From contig JABSOZ010000003.1 in the NCBI GenBank assembly GCA_013215295.1, positions 1-64,000 on the forward strand: a DNA stretch of 64,000 nt. The letters are read 5' to 3'. Below the pieces are notes generated by a model, which did no database searches, was not told where the DNA came from, and worked only from the letters and a program-made list of their open reading frames with translations. Numbering within the stretch: position 1 is the stretch's first letter; each line of letters opens with the position of its first letter. Made by a program: the position numbers and the translations under genes. Source of the DNA: Colwellia sp. (GTDB lineage Bacteria; Pseudomonadota; Gammaproteobacteria; Enterobacterales; Alteromonadaceae). Below are positions 55,957 to 64,000 of the stretch, one piece after another.

Positions 55957-56100
55957 ATGATTAAATCTTCCTGGAACTCAATTGTTTTAGATGGTTCTAT
56001 CCCTCAAAGTGAAATCGAGCGAATGATTGATAATTCGTTTATGCTGGTGGTGAGTAAGATGACTAAGAAAGATCAGCAGTCTCTATTGATCCATTTATAA
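55957..56100 (+). pseudogene. Truncated copy of the MmcQ/YjbR gene (copy 2)
   Basis: 48 codons including stop, opening with ATG-ATT-AAA. From the Trp codon on, 42 codons align without gaps to the last 42 codons of the gene at 52248-52652, with about 15 differing bases in 126 (hand count), and 5 of 41 residues differ. The N-terminal two thirds are missing. The frame is intact, so it could still be translated as a 47-residue peptide. It shares its 5' junction AGTAGCACTAA with copy 3. Confidence 0.88.
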
Positions 56101-56337
56101 TGAGTGGCGCGCTTTATTAAATTTTTCTCGAATCATATGCCCAATGGAGCAATGCTTAGCGTTGTTTTTTTCGACAACTAAAATCATGAAGTTCACAATA
56201 CTTAATAACCGCACAGTAATGTCTTTTAAAGGCTCGCCAACGTTTAATTTGCCGTAAACCTTATTCGTCAGTTTTCTCCCTAAATGATAGTGTCAATACC
56301 ATTGAAACCAAACTCTAGGGTTTTGGAGATGAATTCA
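56095..56337 (-). pseudogene. Decayed ORF on the minus strand
   Basis: From TAA at 56095-56097 back to a stop at 56293-56295 the frame is open for 65 codons, protein-like (LTNKVYGKLNVGEPLKDITV, then HCSIGHMIREKFNKARHSL). The same frame continues upstream of that stop with NPRVWFQWY, so an in-frame stop seems to interrupt an older gene. NPR-W-WY resembles blocks in an uncharacterised family, but I am not certain. No start codon is present. Confidence 0.4.
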
Positions 56338-56399
56338 TCCTTTTTCTACTTGTGGATATAAGTTGTCGTGTTGCATTTTGTCTAAAACATTAATTATCT

Positions 56400-57344
56400 T
56401 CATACATTATTGAGTAACATAAGTTCGCTTGGGTGAGGGCAAAGATAAAAAGAATCGGTAATATAGTCGTTTGGATATTTTCTAAAGTGATGACGTAATA
56501 ATGTAATTGGAACAATCAGCGGTACGTAGCCATTTTTATATTGTTCTATAGTCTGACAAAGTTCCTGTCTGTCGTCTTGGTCCATATGTTTTTTTAGATA
56601 GCTCTGTATATGTTGTAAAGTATGAGTATGATTAGATTTAGTGGTTTTACTTTTTAATAAAGTCATTGCCTGTGATAAATAAGTTTCAGCAAGTAAGGAA
56701 ATATTAGTGCATGGCTTAGCTAAGATGGCGCCCAACTGTTTAAGAGCGAGCTGATCATGGCTCATATAAATATATTTATGTTGAGCATGAAATCGTTGAA
56801 TATCATTTAGCGAGTATTTCTTTAAAGTTAAGCTCTGCCAGCGTTCATAGAAAAAAACACGTTGGATAAAGTTTTCTCTCAATATTGAATCGTTTAATCG
56901 CCCCTCTTCTTCAACGGGTAAATTCGGGAAATTATCCATTAGCTTTTTAGCGTAAATTCCTGTGCCGTTTCTATCGGGCATACTTCCACTATAAACTTTT
57001 ACTCGTTCCATTCCGCAGCTGGGTGAATTTTTTTTTAATATATAACCTGATATTGTAGATTGCCACTTTACTTGATCATCGCCGATGTTTTGCAGTTGTG
57101 CTGTAACATCTAGGTTTTTATTTTTTGTCCCTATGCATCTTATTTCTTCGTCTTGCATCACCAAGCGAATTGGCTCTCTAGGGATGCCTAAACCAATAGC
57201 AACTTCAGGGCAAAATGGGTAAAAATCAAAATAATGATTTAATGTATTCAACAAGTATTGGTTTTTCTTATGACCGCCATCAAAGCGAACGTTTTCGCCA
57301 AGGAGACAACTACTAACACCAATTTTTATTTTATTAATTTTAAT
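56400..57344 (-). CDS. DUF523 (TudS-like)-DUF1722 fusion protein with a non-standard start
   Basis: DUF523 (about 1-140) fused to DUF1722/YbgA domain (about 180-300). The N-terminal family block IGVSSCLLGENVRFDGGHKK (residues 8-27) lies upstream of the first ATG/GTG/TTG-type start, which is TTG at 57254. The frame is open to 57344, where ATT follows GGAG by 6 bases. I annotate this ATT as the start. Cysteines C13, C45 and C110 fit the three iron-sulphur ligands known in thiouracil desulfurase TudS; a start at 57254 would lose C13. A start-codon mutation is the other explanation. About 314 residues. Confidence 0.72.
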   Translation of the reverse strand: MKINKIKIGVSSCLLGENVRFDGGHKKNQYLLNTLNHYFDFYPFCPEVAIGLGIPREPIRLVMQDEEIRCIGTKNKNLDVTAQLQNIGDDQVKWQSTISGYILKKNSPSCGMERVKVYSGSMPDRNGTGIYAKKLMDNFPNLPVEEEGRLNDSILRENFIQRVFFYERWQSLTLKKYSLNDIQRFHAQHKYIYMSHDQLALKQLGAILAKPCTNISLLAETYLSQAMTLLKSKTTKSNHTHTLQHIQSYLKKHMDQDDRQELCQTIEQYKNGYVPLIVPITLLRHHFRKYPNDYITDSFYLCPHPSELMLLNNV

Positions 57345-57438
57345 GTATTACTCCATTGGTAAACGTTTATGTTGAGAGATATATTAATAATATGCCTATC
57401 TATTAATAAAGATAGACTACAACTTATTAGTAGCACTA

Positions 57439-57582
57439 ATGATTAAAATGAATTGGAATTCAATTATTCTAAACTGCTCAATTGCCCTAAGTGAAATTGA
57501 GTGGATAATGGATAACTCGTATTTGTTAATAGTGATCAAAATGAGCCATAAAGTTCAGCAGTAAATCTTGGTGCATTTGTGA
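57439..57582 (+). pseudogene. Truncated copy of the MmcQ/YjbR gene (copy 3)
   Basis: The same 3' third as copy 2, more decayed: ATG-ATT-AAA, then WNSIILNCSIALSEIEWIMD, with an in-frame TAA at 57562-57564 where the parent has a serine codon, and the old end ILVHL stop still readable to 57582. Shares with copy 2 the upstream junction AGTAGCACTAA and the residue S in SEIE (G in the parent), so both come from one truncated ancestor. Confidence 0.85.
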
Positions 57583-57657
57583 TTAGAACGATCACATCAG
57601 TGATTAAGATTAGGTTTTGTATTATTTAAGGTGGAGAAACTTGTGATATGTGTCTTG

Positions 57658-57888
57658 CTAATCTTTAGCATTAAATATATCAAGAAGAATAGCTAAAATT
57701 CCGAGTGAATTATCATTATCCTCTTCAGCCAAAGCTCTTTCCTCCTTGGCTGCAGCATCCTGCCCTATAGACTTATAATATTCACTGGCTTTCGTATGGT
57801 TATCAGCACTTTTTTGAAAAGATTTACTTGATGCGCAACCAGTCATTGTCGCGAGTAAAATAAGAACGATAATTTGTGGTAATTTCAT
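57658..57888 (-). CDS. Small lipoprotein
   Basis: A 76-residue protein. Start at 57888 has AAGGA 8 bases upstream. N-terminus MKLPQIIVLILLATMTGC ends in a lipobox (MTGC, Cys18), followed by a polar body KSFQKSADNHTKASEYYKSI then acidic. C-terminal hydrophobic stretch GILAILLDIF. Function unknown. The frame is open to 57984 but without a ribosome binding site. Located between the YjbR copy 3 and a PEP-CTERM gene. Confidence 0.75.
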   Translation of the reverse strand: MKLPQIIVLILLATMTGCASSKSFQKSADNHTKASEYYKSIGQDAAAKEERALAEEDNDNSLGILAILLDIFNAKD

Positions 57889-58167
57889 CTGTTTTCCTTG
57901 GAATATTAGCCGATGCATATTTAATACATTACGCCTTATTGAAAGGCAATAAAATAATGAATTAAAATAAAAGAAGAGGAGCAAAAACCACTGATATTTC
58001 TCGTGTTTTAGTCGTTTATTAGCTATTTGTTAACTTTTTATATGTCGAAGTAGGGTAGATATTTAGTGGCACAATGTCAGGTTATTTTACATAACTATAA
58101 AACGAACTATTTTATTAATGGTATTTTCTTGTTTTACAACGAGTTGCTAAGTTGGTTTGATTTTTGC

Positions 58168-58181
58168 TTACGCAAGCGTAA
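58168..58181 (+). repeat. Palindrome upstream of a PEP-CTERM gene
   Basis: TTACGC-AA-GCGTAA, about 90 bases upstream of the gene at 58272. The gap 57985-58271 holds nothing else seen. A possible operator. Confidence 0.35.
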
Positions 58182-58271
58182 CTTGTAGTTGCATCACTTT
58201 TGCGGCTAATTTATACACTGTACCAAATGAATAATTAATTGATTCAATTGGTATTATTAATGAGATGATGA

Positions 58272-58931
58272 ATGTTTAACAAACTCCCTAAAATTATTAC
58301 TACCTTTTTACTGATCTTATCAACGACTGCTTCGGCGGGCTATATTGATTTTACAGGAACCAATGAAGGTATTGCAGATGAATTTATCTTTGAACAAGAC
58401 GGTATAATATTAACAATTAGTGCTTGGACAACCAATGTAAATTCTAATCAAGAGGTCATCAGTGATTGGAAGCGTTTGTCTGGTCTATACGGTGTTTATA
58501 AAGGAGGAAGTGGTTTAGGTGTTATCTCAAATGATATTGATGGTTATCATCTTGATGGAGGGTCTTCAAGTAACCTCAATGATTTAGATGAAGGTTTATT
58601 ATTTGTGTTTTCTGAGCAAGTAAATTTTTGGGGATTTGCTGCGGACTATTTAAGTGATAATGATGATTTAAATCTTTCTTATGTGAACATTCTAAATTCA
58701 GATGAAATTACTACAACCGATATCTTTATCGACAGAAAAGCTGATTCAGATGGTTATGCTGGTTTTCCTATTTCTGGTATTGTAGGTACCGCTTTTATGG
58801 TTTGGGTTGATGGAAACGATGATGATGTTCGTATTGCCGACACTTATATTACTGAAGTACCTGAGCCGAGTAGTTTGTTTATTTTCTCATTAGTTTTAGT
58901 GGGTATGGTTGTTCAACGTCGATTTAAATAA
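58272..58931 (+). CDS. PEP-CTERM exported protein
   Basis: A 219-residue secreted protein: signal peptide (MFNKLPKIITTFLLILSTTA, cleavage after ASAG), beta-rich acidic body (many D/N; FAADYLSDNDDLNLSYVNIL), and the PEP-CTERM signal VPEPSSLFIFSLVLVGMVVQ then RRFK. Lacks cysteines, unlike the other PEP-CTERM protein in the window. Function unknown. ATG 58272 is the only in-frame start nearby. Confidence 0.85.
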   Translation: MFNKLPKIITTFLLILSTTASAGYIDFTGTNEGIADEFIFEQDGIILTISAWTTNVNSNQEVISDWKRLSGLYGVYKGGSGLGVISNDIDGYHLDGGSSSNLNDLDEGLLFVFSEQVNFWGFAADYLSDNDDLNLSYVNILNSDEITTTDIFIDRKADSDGYAGFPISGIVGTAFMVWVDGNDDDVRIADTYITEVPEPSSLFIFSLVLVGMVVQRRFK

Positions 58932-59084
58932 TCTATTGATTGATTCAATAACAACCTTGTTGTCTTGGTTGTTATTGTTAATTTATGATTAAAATATTGA
59001 ACAAGTTTTTTTGTTATTTAAGCGTTTCATTAAGTCGGCTAAGATAGATCAATTGCCACTTTTATATATCGTTAGTTTACTCAT

Positions 59085-60488
59085 CTATGAACATAAAACC
59101 ATGTCGTTTATTGTTTTAGATATTGTTTCTAATTGTCTAAATAAGTGGTCATCAGGAACGAGGCCAATATTTAAACGCAAACAATCTTGATACAAATCCG
59201 TTGTTGTGAAAGAACTTCCATGCTGTGTATAAACTCCTTTTTGGGCTAGAGATATTGAAAGTTTTTTTGTATCTACATTCGGTAAACAAAGCCAAAGTGT
59301 TAATCCGCCTTTAGGAACATAAATTTTACTATTCTTGGGTAGGTGTCGTACTAAAAATTCTATATATGTTCTGCAATGAAGTGAAAGTGCTTTGTTTATT
59401 TTTTTCAAATGTCTTGAATAATGTCCTTTTTCAACATAATCAGCCATCGCTGCTTGTATGGGGTGATTAATACCGAGTGTTTTTATTTTTCGCAGTTTGA
59501 CATACTTTTCTAAAAATCTTCCTGGATTGCACCAACCTAAACGGAGCCCCGGAGCCAAGGTTTTAGAAAAGCTACTACACCATAAAACCCAACCCGCATC
59601 ATCATAATATTTTATCGGTAAAGGAATGTTTTTTTGGTGGGCTAATTCTCTAAACACATCATCTTCAATGATAGGGAGTTCGTACTTTGCAGCTAATTGG
59701 GCAATTAACTTTTTTTGTTCGTTATTGATACTATGACCGCTTGGGTTTTGATGATTAGCGGTCAATATACAAGCGGTTACTCTATTATGCTCAACAACAT
59801 GGCATAACTGGTCTAAATCGATACCCTCTTCTGTACTGGGGATCTCAATAATGGCACGTTCAAGTAAAGAAAGAATATCGAGTAAACCTGAATAACAAGG
59901 CGAGCTGACAATTATCACATCGCCTGGTTTACTTACTATTTCTAAAGCCGATACTACAGCGTCCAAGCAACCATTGGTGATCACTAATTCGTCTGGGTGA
60001 TTGATGAAACCTTGCTGATTAAAGTGATGTGATAATTGCACTCTAAGTTGTGAGTTTCCCTGAGGGTTTTCATAGTTCAGTGTAAAGTTTGATTTCTTTG
60101 TTATTGCATGAATACTTCGCGTGATAATGGCATGATCAATTAGGCGAGTATCTAACTTAGCTGTTGCTAAACTATCTATAGAAATATCGGTAAAACTCTC
60201 TAGCTGTCGTTCAGGTACATTGGTTATTGAACTCTTGAATTGAGGAAATATGCTTGTATTTTCTATTGAGTAGGGCTTTTGTACAAAGAAGCCTTTTTTA
60301 GCTTCGGCTAACGCATAGCCTATTTCTTCCATATGCCGGTAGCAAGCCATAGCGGTGGTCATGCTAACGTTATGCAAAGTCATAATAGAACGCAAGGAAG
60401 GTAACTTAGCGTTAAGCGCCAAATGATCATTTTCAATATCAGCAATAAGTTTTTGCGCTATCTGTAAATATTTACTGGTGACTGCCAT
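59085..60488 (-). CDS. MocR-type transcriptional regulator (GntR HTH plus aminotransferase domain)
   Basis: A 467-residue protein: winged helix (about 5-70: NDHLALNAKLPSLRSIMTLH then VSMTTAMACYRHMEEIGYA) and a class I aminotransferase fold (about 100-460), with the PLP lysine in SSFSKTLAPGLRLGW near 310. MocR proteins bind direct repeats and regulate a neighbouring gene. Here the divergent neighbour is a PLP decarboxylase, and two identical 13-base repeats lie between. Confidence 0.92.
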   Translation of the reverse strand: MAVTSKYLQIAQKLIADIENDHLALNAKLPSLRSIMTLHNVSMTTAMACYRHMEEIGYALAEAKKGFFVQKPYSIENTSIFPQFKSSITNVPERQLESFTDISIDSLATAKLDTRLIDHAIITRSIHAITKKSNFTLNYENPQGNSQLRVQLSHHFNQQGFINHPDELVITNGCLDAVVSALEIVSKPGDVIIVSSPCYSGLLDILSLLERAIIEIPSTEEGIDLDQLCHVVEHNRVTACILTANHQNPSGHSINNEQKKLIAQLAAKYELPIIEDDVFRELAHQKNIPLPIKYYDDAGWVLWCSSFSKTLAPGLRLGWCNPGRFLEKYVKLRKIKTLGINHPIQAAMADYVEKGHYSRHLKKINKALSLHCRTYIEFLVRHLPKNSKIYVPKGGLTLWLCLPNVDTKKLSISLAQKGVYTQHGSSFTTTDLYQDCLRLNIGLVPDDHLFRQLETISKTINDMVLCS

Positions 60489-60500
60489 ATGTTTCTTCTC

Positions 60501-60543
60501 ATCTGTTATCTAAAAAAATATAAAAACTGTATCTGTTATCTAA
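60501..60543 (+). promoter_or_regulatory. Direct-repeat operator of the MocR regulator
   Basis: The 13-mer ATCTGTTATCTAA occurs at 60501-60513 and 60531-60543, exactly 30 bases apart (about three helical turns). This is the geometry of known MocR operators such as GabR's. Repeat 2 ends 8 bases before a TAGAAT -10-like box at 60551-60556, so it overlaps the -35 of the decarboxylase promoter. A site within 13 bases of the regulator's own start also fits autoregulation. Confidence 0.8.
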
Positions 60544-60591
60544 TTCTGACTAGAATACACTACTGCTTAATTTAGGCAAAGAGAGCGAACA

Positions 60592-61959
60592 ATGAATTAT
60601 TCTCCTGAAACGAATCAGAGACTTATAGCAGCGTTAACACAACAGTTTGACACCTTTCATAGCGATTTGGCTAATCGTGATGTTGCTAGTAAAAAAATGG
60701 CTATTCCTTATGAAAAGTTGCCGGTAAAAGGCATTGATTTTGATCGTTTAAATGAATATATATCAGAAAATATTCAACCAAATTTATCTGCAAGTAATGG
60801 CGGTCGATATTGGGGGTTTGTTACCGGAGGCGCAAATCCTGTTGCAACGTTTGCTGATTGGCTAGTCACTACGTTTAATCAGAATGTATCTAAAGGAGGC
60901 GATTCAATTGCATCTTTTATTGAACAGCAAACGCTAACTTGGCTGTGTGAGTTATTTGAATTACCCACATCGTTTAAGGGAATATTCACCACCGGAGCGA
61001 CTGCTGCAAATTTATTGGCTGCTTTTACCGCTCGTCAATATGCGGGTGATCAACAAGGTATTGATGTTGCTAAAAATGGTTTGAAAGATCTGGACGTGAG
61101 CATTTTCAGTGCAACTCCTCATGCAAGCATGATCAAGAGTTTAGGCATGGCCGGTTTAGGGCAGAACAGTTGGCAAAAAATCACCTGTAAAATTAATTCT
61201 GAAGCTATGGATGTTAATGACCTAGCTCAGGCTCTACTTAATAGTAAGTCTAAAAGTAACATTGTTATTGCAAGTGCGGCAACGGTTACAGGAACGGATT
61301 ATGATGATTTAGTCGCAGTCGCGCAATTGTGCAAAAAACATAATGCTTGGTTACATGTTGACGCCGCTTTCGGTATTTTTGATCGCTTGTTGGCTGGTAA
61401 ACAAGGTAAAACACGGGGAATTGAACTCGCAGACAGTATTACTTTAGATTGTCATAAATGGTTGAATGTTCCTTATGACTGCGGTGTTTTCCTAACTCAG
61501 CATCAACGTTTATTAAAAGACTCATGTCATGTAGATGCACCTTATTTGGCAAGTGATAACCAAGATGTCGCCTTTTTGTCCCTGGGTATTGAAAACTCTC
61601 GTCGATTTAGGGCCTTTCCTGTGTGGGCGACATTAATGTTCTATGGCAAAGAGGGTATAAAAGATCAAATAAATAGAAATGTAGACCAAGCTAAGCAATT
61701 GGCTGAATGGATTGACGAATCGACAGATTATATACTCGTTAAACCGTGCGAGTTAAATGTTGTTCTATTTAAACCTAACCAAGAAAATCTCGGTTTAACA
61801 AGTCAGGAGTGCATGGATAAATTAAATAAATCTGGTCAGGTATTTCTAACACCGGGAAGTTGGCAAGGAGAAGCAATCATTCGAGCCGCGTTAAGTAACT
61901 GGGCAACAACAGATGATGATATAAAATTGGTAATTAAAACGTTAAGCGAATTAGCTTAA
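60592..61959 (+). CDS. PLP-dependent amino-acid decarboxylase (group II)
   Basis: A 455-residue group II decarboxylase/aromatic-L-amino-acid decarboxylase fold. PLP lysine in DCHKWLNVPYDCGVF near 299, upstream histidine and aspartate in HVDAAFGIFDRLL near 254-266, TTGATAANLLAAF near 125-137. Substrate not shown; candidates are aromatic or acidic amino acids. Divergent from the MocR regulator that probably controls it. Confidence 0.9.
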   Translation: MNYSPETNQRLIAALTQQFDTFHSDLANRDVASKKMAIPYEKLPVKGIDFDRLNEYISENIQPNLSASNGGRYWGFVTGGANPVATFADWLVTTFNQNVSKGGDSIASFIEQQTLTWLCELFELPTSFKGIFTTGATAANLLAAFTARQYAGDQQGIDVAKNGLKDLDVSIFSATPHASMIKSLGMAGLGQNSWQKITCKINSEAMDVNDLAQALLNSKSKSNIVIASAATVTGTDYDDLVAVAQLCKKHNAWLHVDAAFGIFDRLLAGKQGKTRGIELADSITLDCHKWLNVPYDCGVFLTQHQRLLKDSCHVDAPYLASDNQDVAFLSLGIENSRRFRAFPVWATLMFYGKEGIKDQINRNVDQAKQLAEWIDESTDYILVKPCELNVVLFKPNQENLGLTSQECMDKLNKSGQVFLTPGSWQGEAIIRAALSNWATTDDDIKLVIKTLSELA

Positions 61960-62018
61960 GAGTATTCCGAAAGTAAGATTACTGGCCATTATATCATTAA
62001 GGATAATGGCCATATTTC

Positions 62019-62882
62019 TTAATGTTTTTCTAGCCAGTTCAGCGCATGTCCCCATAAAATCTCAGACTTTCGGCTAAAAAATTTCATGTGACCAATTTCA
62101 TTTAAACCGTAGTCTTCAGCAGAAAGCGTCAGTGTTTCGGTCTCTAATTTTGAGAAAACAGAAATCATATCCAAAACATTTTCGTCAATTGCAATTTCAT
62201 CATCGACAGCGTTTACCCAAAGAGAAGGAATGGATAGTTCGTGATAAAGGTGTTTATGAACGGTTTTTCCAAAAGCAACTTTTACATAACCTTCACCGTT
62301 ACACCATGTTCTCCATTGTTCGGCTGCTGCTTTAGGTAGTTTTTCTCCCATACCAAACCATTGAGATTTAGTGTGCCCAAAGAGAAAATTGCTTAGTGGA
62401 ATAAAGCAGTTCATGAAAAAATGAGCTTTTATAAGACTCATTTTTTTCATGTTTTTCAATTGACCTGATGAGCATGCAAAATTAAAGATAGAAGTAAATT
62501 CCATCGCATTATGCATTAGCCCGACAAGTTGCCCTCCTGCGCTATGACCAATTAAGTGGTATTTAGTCTTGGGAAAGGTTTTTTTAAGCTGCTCAAATAC
62601 AGCTGGCATATCTTTTTCACCCCAACATTGCAGTGAAGCATCACATTCATTGATATTGCCAATTAAAGATTCTCCAATCCCTCGGTTGTCAAAGGTAATC
62701 ACGCCATATCCATTTTTAGCAAGAAACACGGCAAAGTTAGCATAGAACTGTTGTTTTATGCCTGTCGCCGGACCTATTAAAATTGCACCCTTTATGTCAT
62801 TAATTGGCGTGTATATCGTTGCTTTTAAAGTAACGTTATCAGTACATATTATATTTGCTTCTGCAGAGGTATGGGTAAACAT
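62019..62882 (-). CDS. Alpha/beta hydrolase
   Basis: A 287-residue alpha/beta hydrolase of the serine aminopeptidase S33-like group. Nucleophile elbow GHSAGGQL near 113-120, likely acid residue in NAVDDEIAIDENV near 221-233 and His in IGHMKFF near 269. Oxyanion region GPATGIKQQFYANF. Substrate unknown. Starts with ATG 62882; the next 272 bases up to the FAH gene hold no gene. Confidence 0.85.
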   Translation of the reverse strand: MFTHTSAEANIICTDNVTLKATIYTPINDIKGAILIGPATGIKQQFYANFAVFLAKNGYGVITFDNRGIGESLIGNINECDASLQCWGEKDMPAVFEQLKKTFPKTKYHLIGHSAGGQLVGLMHNAMEFTSIFNFACSSGQLKNMKKMSLIKAHFFMNCFIPLSNFLFGHTKSQWFGMGEKLPKAAAEQWRTWCNGEGYVKVAFGKTVHKHLYHELSIPSLWVNAVDDEIAIDENVLDMISVFSKLETETLTLSAEDYGLNEIGHMKFFSRKSEILWGHALNWLEKH

Positions 62883-63154
62883 ATAATGAGTGCTTTATAT
62901 TTAAATGACTTCTTTGTGGTATGACCAGTTTGTGGGGTTTTATGATATAAATCAAGTAGAGTCTTTTAATGCTGGCATACTCGTCATCAATTTTTAACAT
63001 TGTTCTCATCGTGCTTTACTGCTTTACTGCTTTAAGTTTCAACCTTTAAATTAACTTTATGGTGAAAAGTGTCGTTCGTTATGATTTAGTCCTTGTTTCA
63101 AAAGGTACTTATCGCCTTTAACTATTTGAGCTTAGTATGACGTAGACTGATATT

Positions 63155-63772
63155 TTAGTTTGCAATCCAATACGTTGAAATTAATTCTTTTTCTCCTATA
63201 AATACCCGACCTTTAAAGTGTGCGCCTTCATTAATTATCCCCACTCCTTTTGGCGTACCTGTCATAACAATATCGTTATCGTTTAATGTGGTATAGGTTT
63301 GCAATTCTGCTAATATTTCTGCAGGTTTGTACATCATTAATCCTACGTTACCACTTTGTACGACTTTCTCATCAATGGTTAGTTCTAGGCTGAGTCTTTC
63401 ATTAATGTCACACGCCTCTATTTTTACAAATTCACTAAATACCGCGGCACCATTAAATGCTTTAGCGCGCTCCCAAGGCAAGCCCTTTGCTTTTAGTTTC
63501 CCTTGTAAGTCTCTTTTTGTGAGGTCTAAACCAAAAGCGACTGCTGAAAATTTGCTATCTTTCACCAAAAAGCATAATTCACCTTCGTAGTGGAGTTGCT
63601 CTTGAAAATGTGAGCTCAGCTCTGTTGAAATTGCAGAGTTTGGTTTATTAAAAATGACCATCTCATCAGGTATTTCATTGCCAAGTTCAGTAATGTGCTC
63701 AACATAATTTCGGCCGATACAAATTATTTTTGATGGGATTATGTTCTGGTTTTCAAGAATAACTGTTTTCAT
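63155..63772 (-). CDS. Fumarylacetoacetate hydrolase (FAH) family protein
   Basis: A 205-residue short FAH-fold enzyme, like E. coli YcgM and human FAHD1. Motifs: CIGRNYVEHITELGNEIP (about 18-35), FNKPNSAIS, EGELCFLVKD (metal-binding Glu) and MTGTPKGVGIINEG near 169-182. Members are acylpyruvate hydrolases, oxaloacetate decarboxylases or tautomerases; the exact reaction is not clear from sequence. The 228 bases after its start to the window end show no gene. Confidence 0.9.
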   Translation of the reverse strand: MKTVILENQNIIPSKIICIGRNYVEHITELGNEIPDEMVIFNKPNSAISTELSSHFQEQLHYEGELCFLVKDSKFSAVAFGLDLTKRDLQGKLKAKGLPWERAKAFNGAAVFSEFVKIEACDINERLSLELTIDEKVVQSGNVGLMMYKPAEILAELQTYTTLNDNDIVMTGTPKGVGIINEGAHFKGRVFIGEKELISTYWIAN

Positions 63773-64000
63773 AATTATTACTTTCCGTAAAGTAAGATTG
63801 ATTTAGAAGATTGTAATTTTAGTGAGTACATAATTTTTTATATTTTAAGAGTTTAACTCTGCAAGTGATGTTTTTACATTTTTACTTCAATTTATTGCAA
63901 AAAAATGTCTGTTTTGATAAAGGTAAAGAGGATAATTTACCGGAATTTTTAACGGATGTATTTTAACGCTACTTTGTTTAGGGAATGCATTTACAGGATA

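Noticed and set aside
55939-55960. AGTAGCACTAA flank of YjbR relics as an integron attC or transposon end
   Set aside because: No inverted partner, integrase or target duplication seen; only two copies in the window, best explained as inherited with the truncated gene.
57603-57708. Plus-strand ORF from GTG about 57644 with GGTGGAG upstream
   Set aside because: About 18 codons, antisense to the lipoprotein gene end, no protein features.
62942-62955. FNR-like box ATGAT-N4-ATCAA upstream of the alpha/beta hydrolase
   Set aside because: Matches 9 of 10 positions, but such half sites are frequent in AT-rich DNA and no other feature supports anaerobic control.
1-64000. CRISPR arrays, prophage, intact insertion sequences or tRNA genes
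   Set aside because: Looked for repeated spacers, transposase or integrase frames and cloverleaf sequences; none was found by reading.

Overview
The window reads as chromosome of a marine, probably cold-adapted gammaproteobacterium of the Alteromonadales, most like Colwellia or Thalassotalea. This is inferred from AT-rich DNA, Colwelliaceae-like proteins, the gene order glnG-glnL-glnA-typA and yihY-dtd-yiiD (also seen in enterobacteria), two PEP-CTERM proteins and several c-di-GMP and chemotaxis genes. No database search was possible.

Layout. 1-120: the 3' end of a 5S rRNA and its terminator. 157-1585: epmA and a MerC-domain membrane protein. 1607-6215: the nitrogen regulon ntrC-ntrB, a DUF4124 protein and glnA, with readable NtrC sites and a sigma-54 promoter. 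6560-8374: typA. 8690-9110: two small related proteins. 9358-14513: TM2-like protein, yihY, dtd, a methyltransferase-fold protein, a GNAT-Mad fusion, a SnoaL-like protein, an SDR and a small membrane protein. 14606-16969: nfeD with two SPFH proteins. 17132-17887: a membrane-anchored XRE regulator. 18083-23856: histidine degradation genes (hutU, hutH, hutC divergent from hutI) with two HutC-type operators; the urocanase is the long, animal-like form. 24035-30825: two GGDEF/EAL proteins, rraA and an HBM-type chemoreceptor. 30895-36821: DUF971, hslUV with a readable sigma-32 promoter, an FtsN-like SPOR protein, priA and rpmE. 37021-39119: an ECF sigma / anti-sigma / DUF4097 operon. 39258-45608: dnaB-alr, metR-metE with a MetJ box, and cheX. 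45685-49159: a DUF6702 and M1 peptidase pair, and zur. 49433-52652: a PAS hybrid kinase, a periplasmic binding protein and a MmcQ/YjbR protein.

52660-58931 is the accessory part: a PEP-CTERM remnant, a PEP-CTERM protein, a two-component system, two truncated copies of the MmcQ/YjbR gene sharing the same 5' junction, another decayed ORF, a TudS/DUF523-DUF1722 protein that has no normal start codon, a lipoprotein and a second PEP-CTERM protein. 59085-61959 is a MocR-type regulator divergent from a PLP decarboxylase, with two 13-bp direct repeats exactly 30 bp apart between them. The window ends with an alpha/beta hydrolase and an FAH-family enzyme.

No CRISPR array, prophage, intact insertion sequence or tRNA was seen. 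The most informative observations are regulatory sites legible by eye (NtrC, sigma-54, sigma-32, MetJ, HutC, MocR repeats, a possible Zur box) and the decay region 52.7-57.6 kb. I did not find a clearly new multi-gene system. The best candidates for something undescribed are the paired small proteins at 8.7-9.1 kb, the sigma/anti-sigma/DUF4097 operon, and the truncated YjbR copies.
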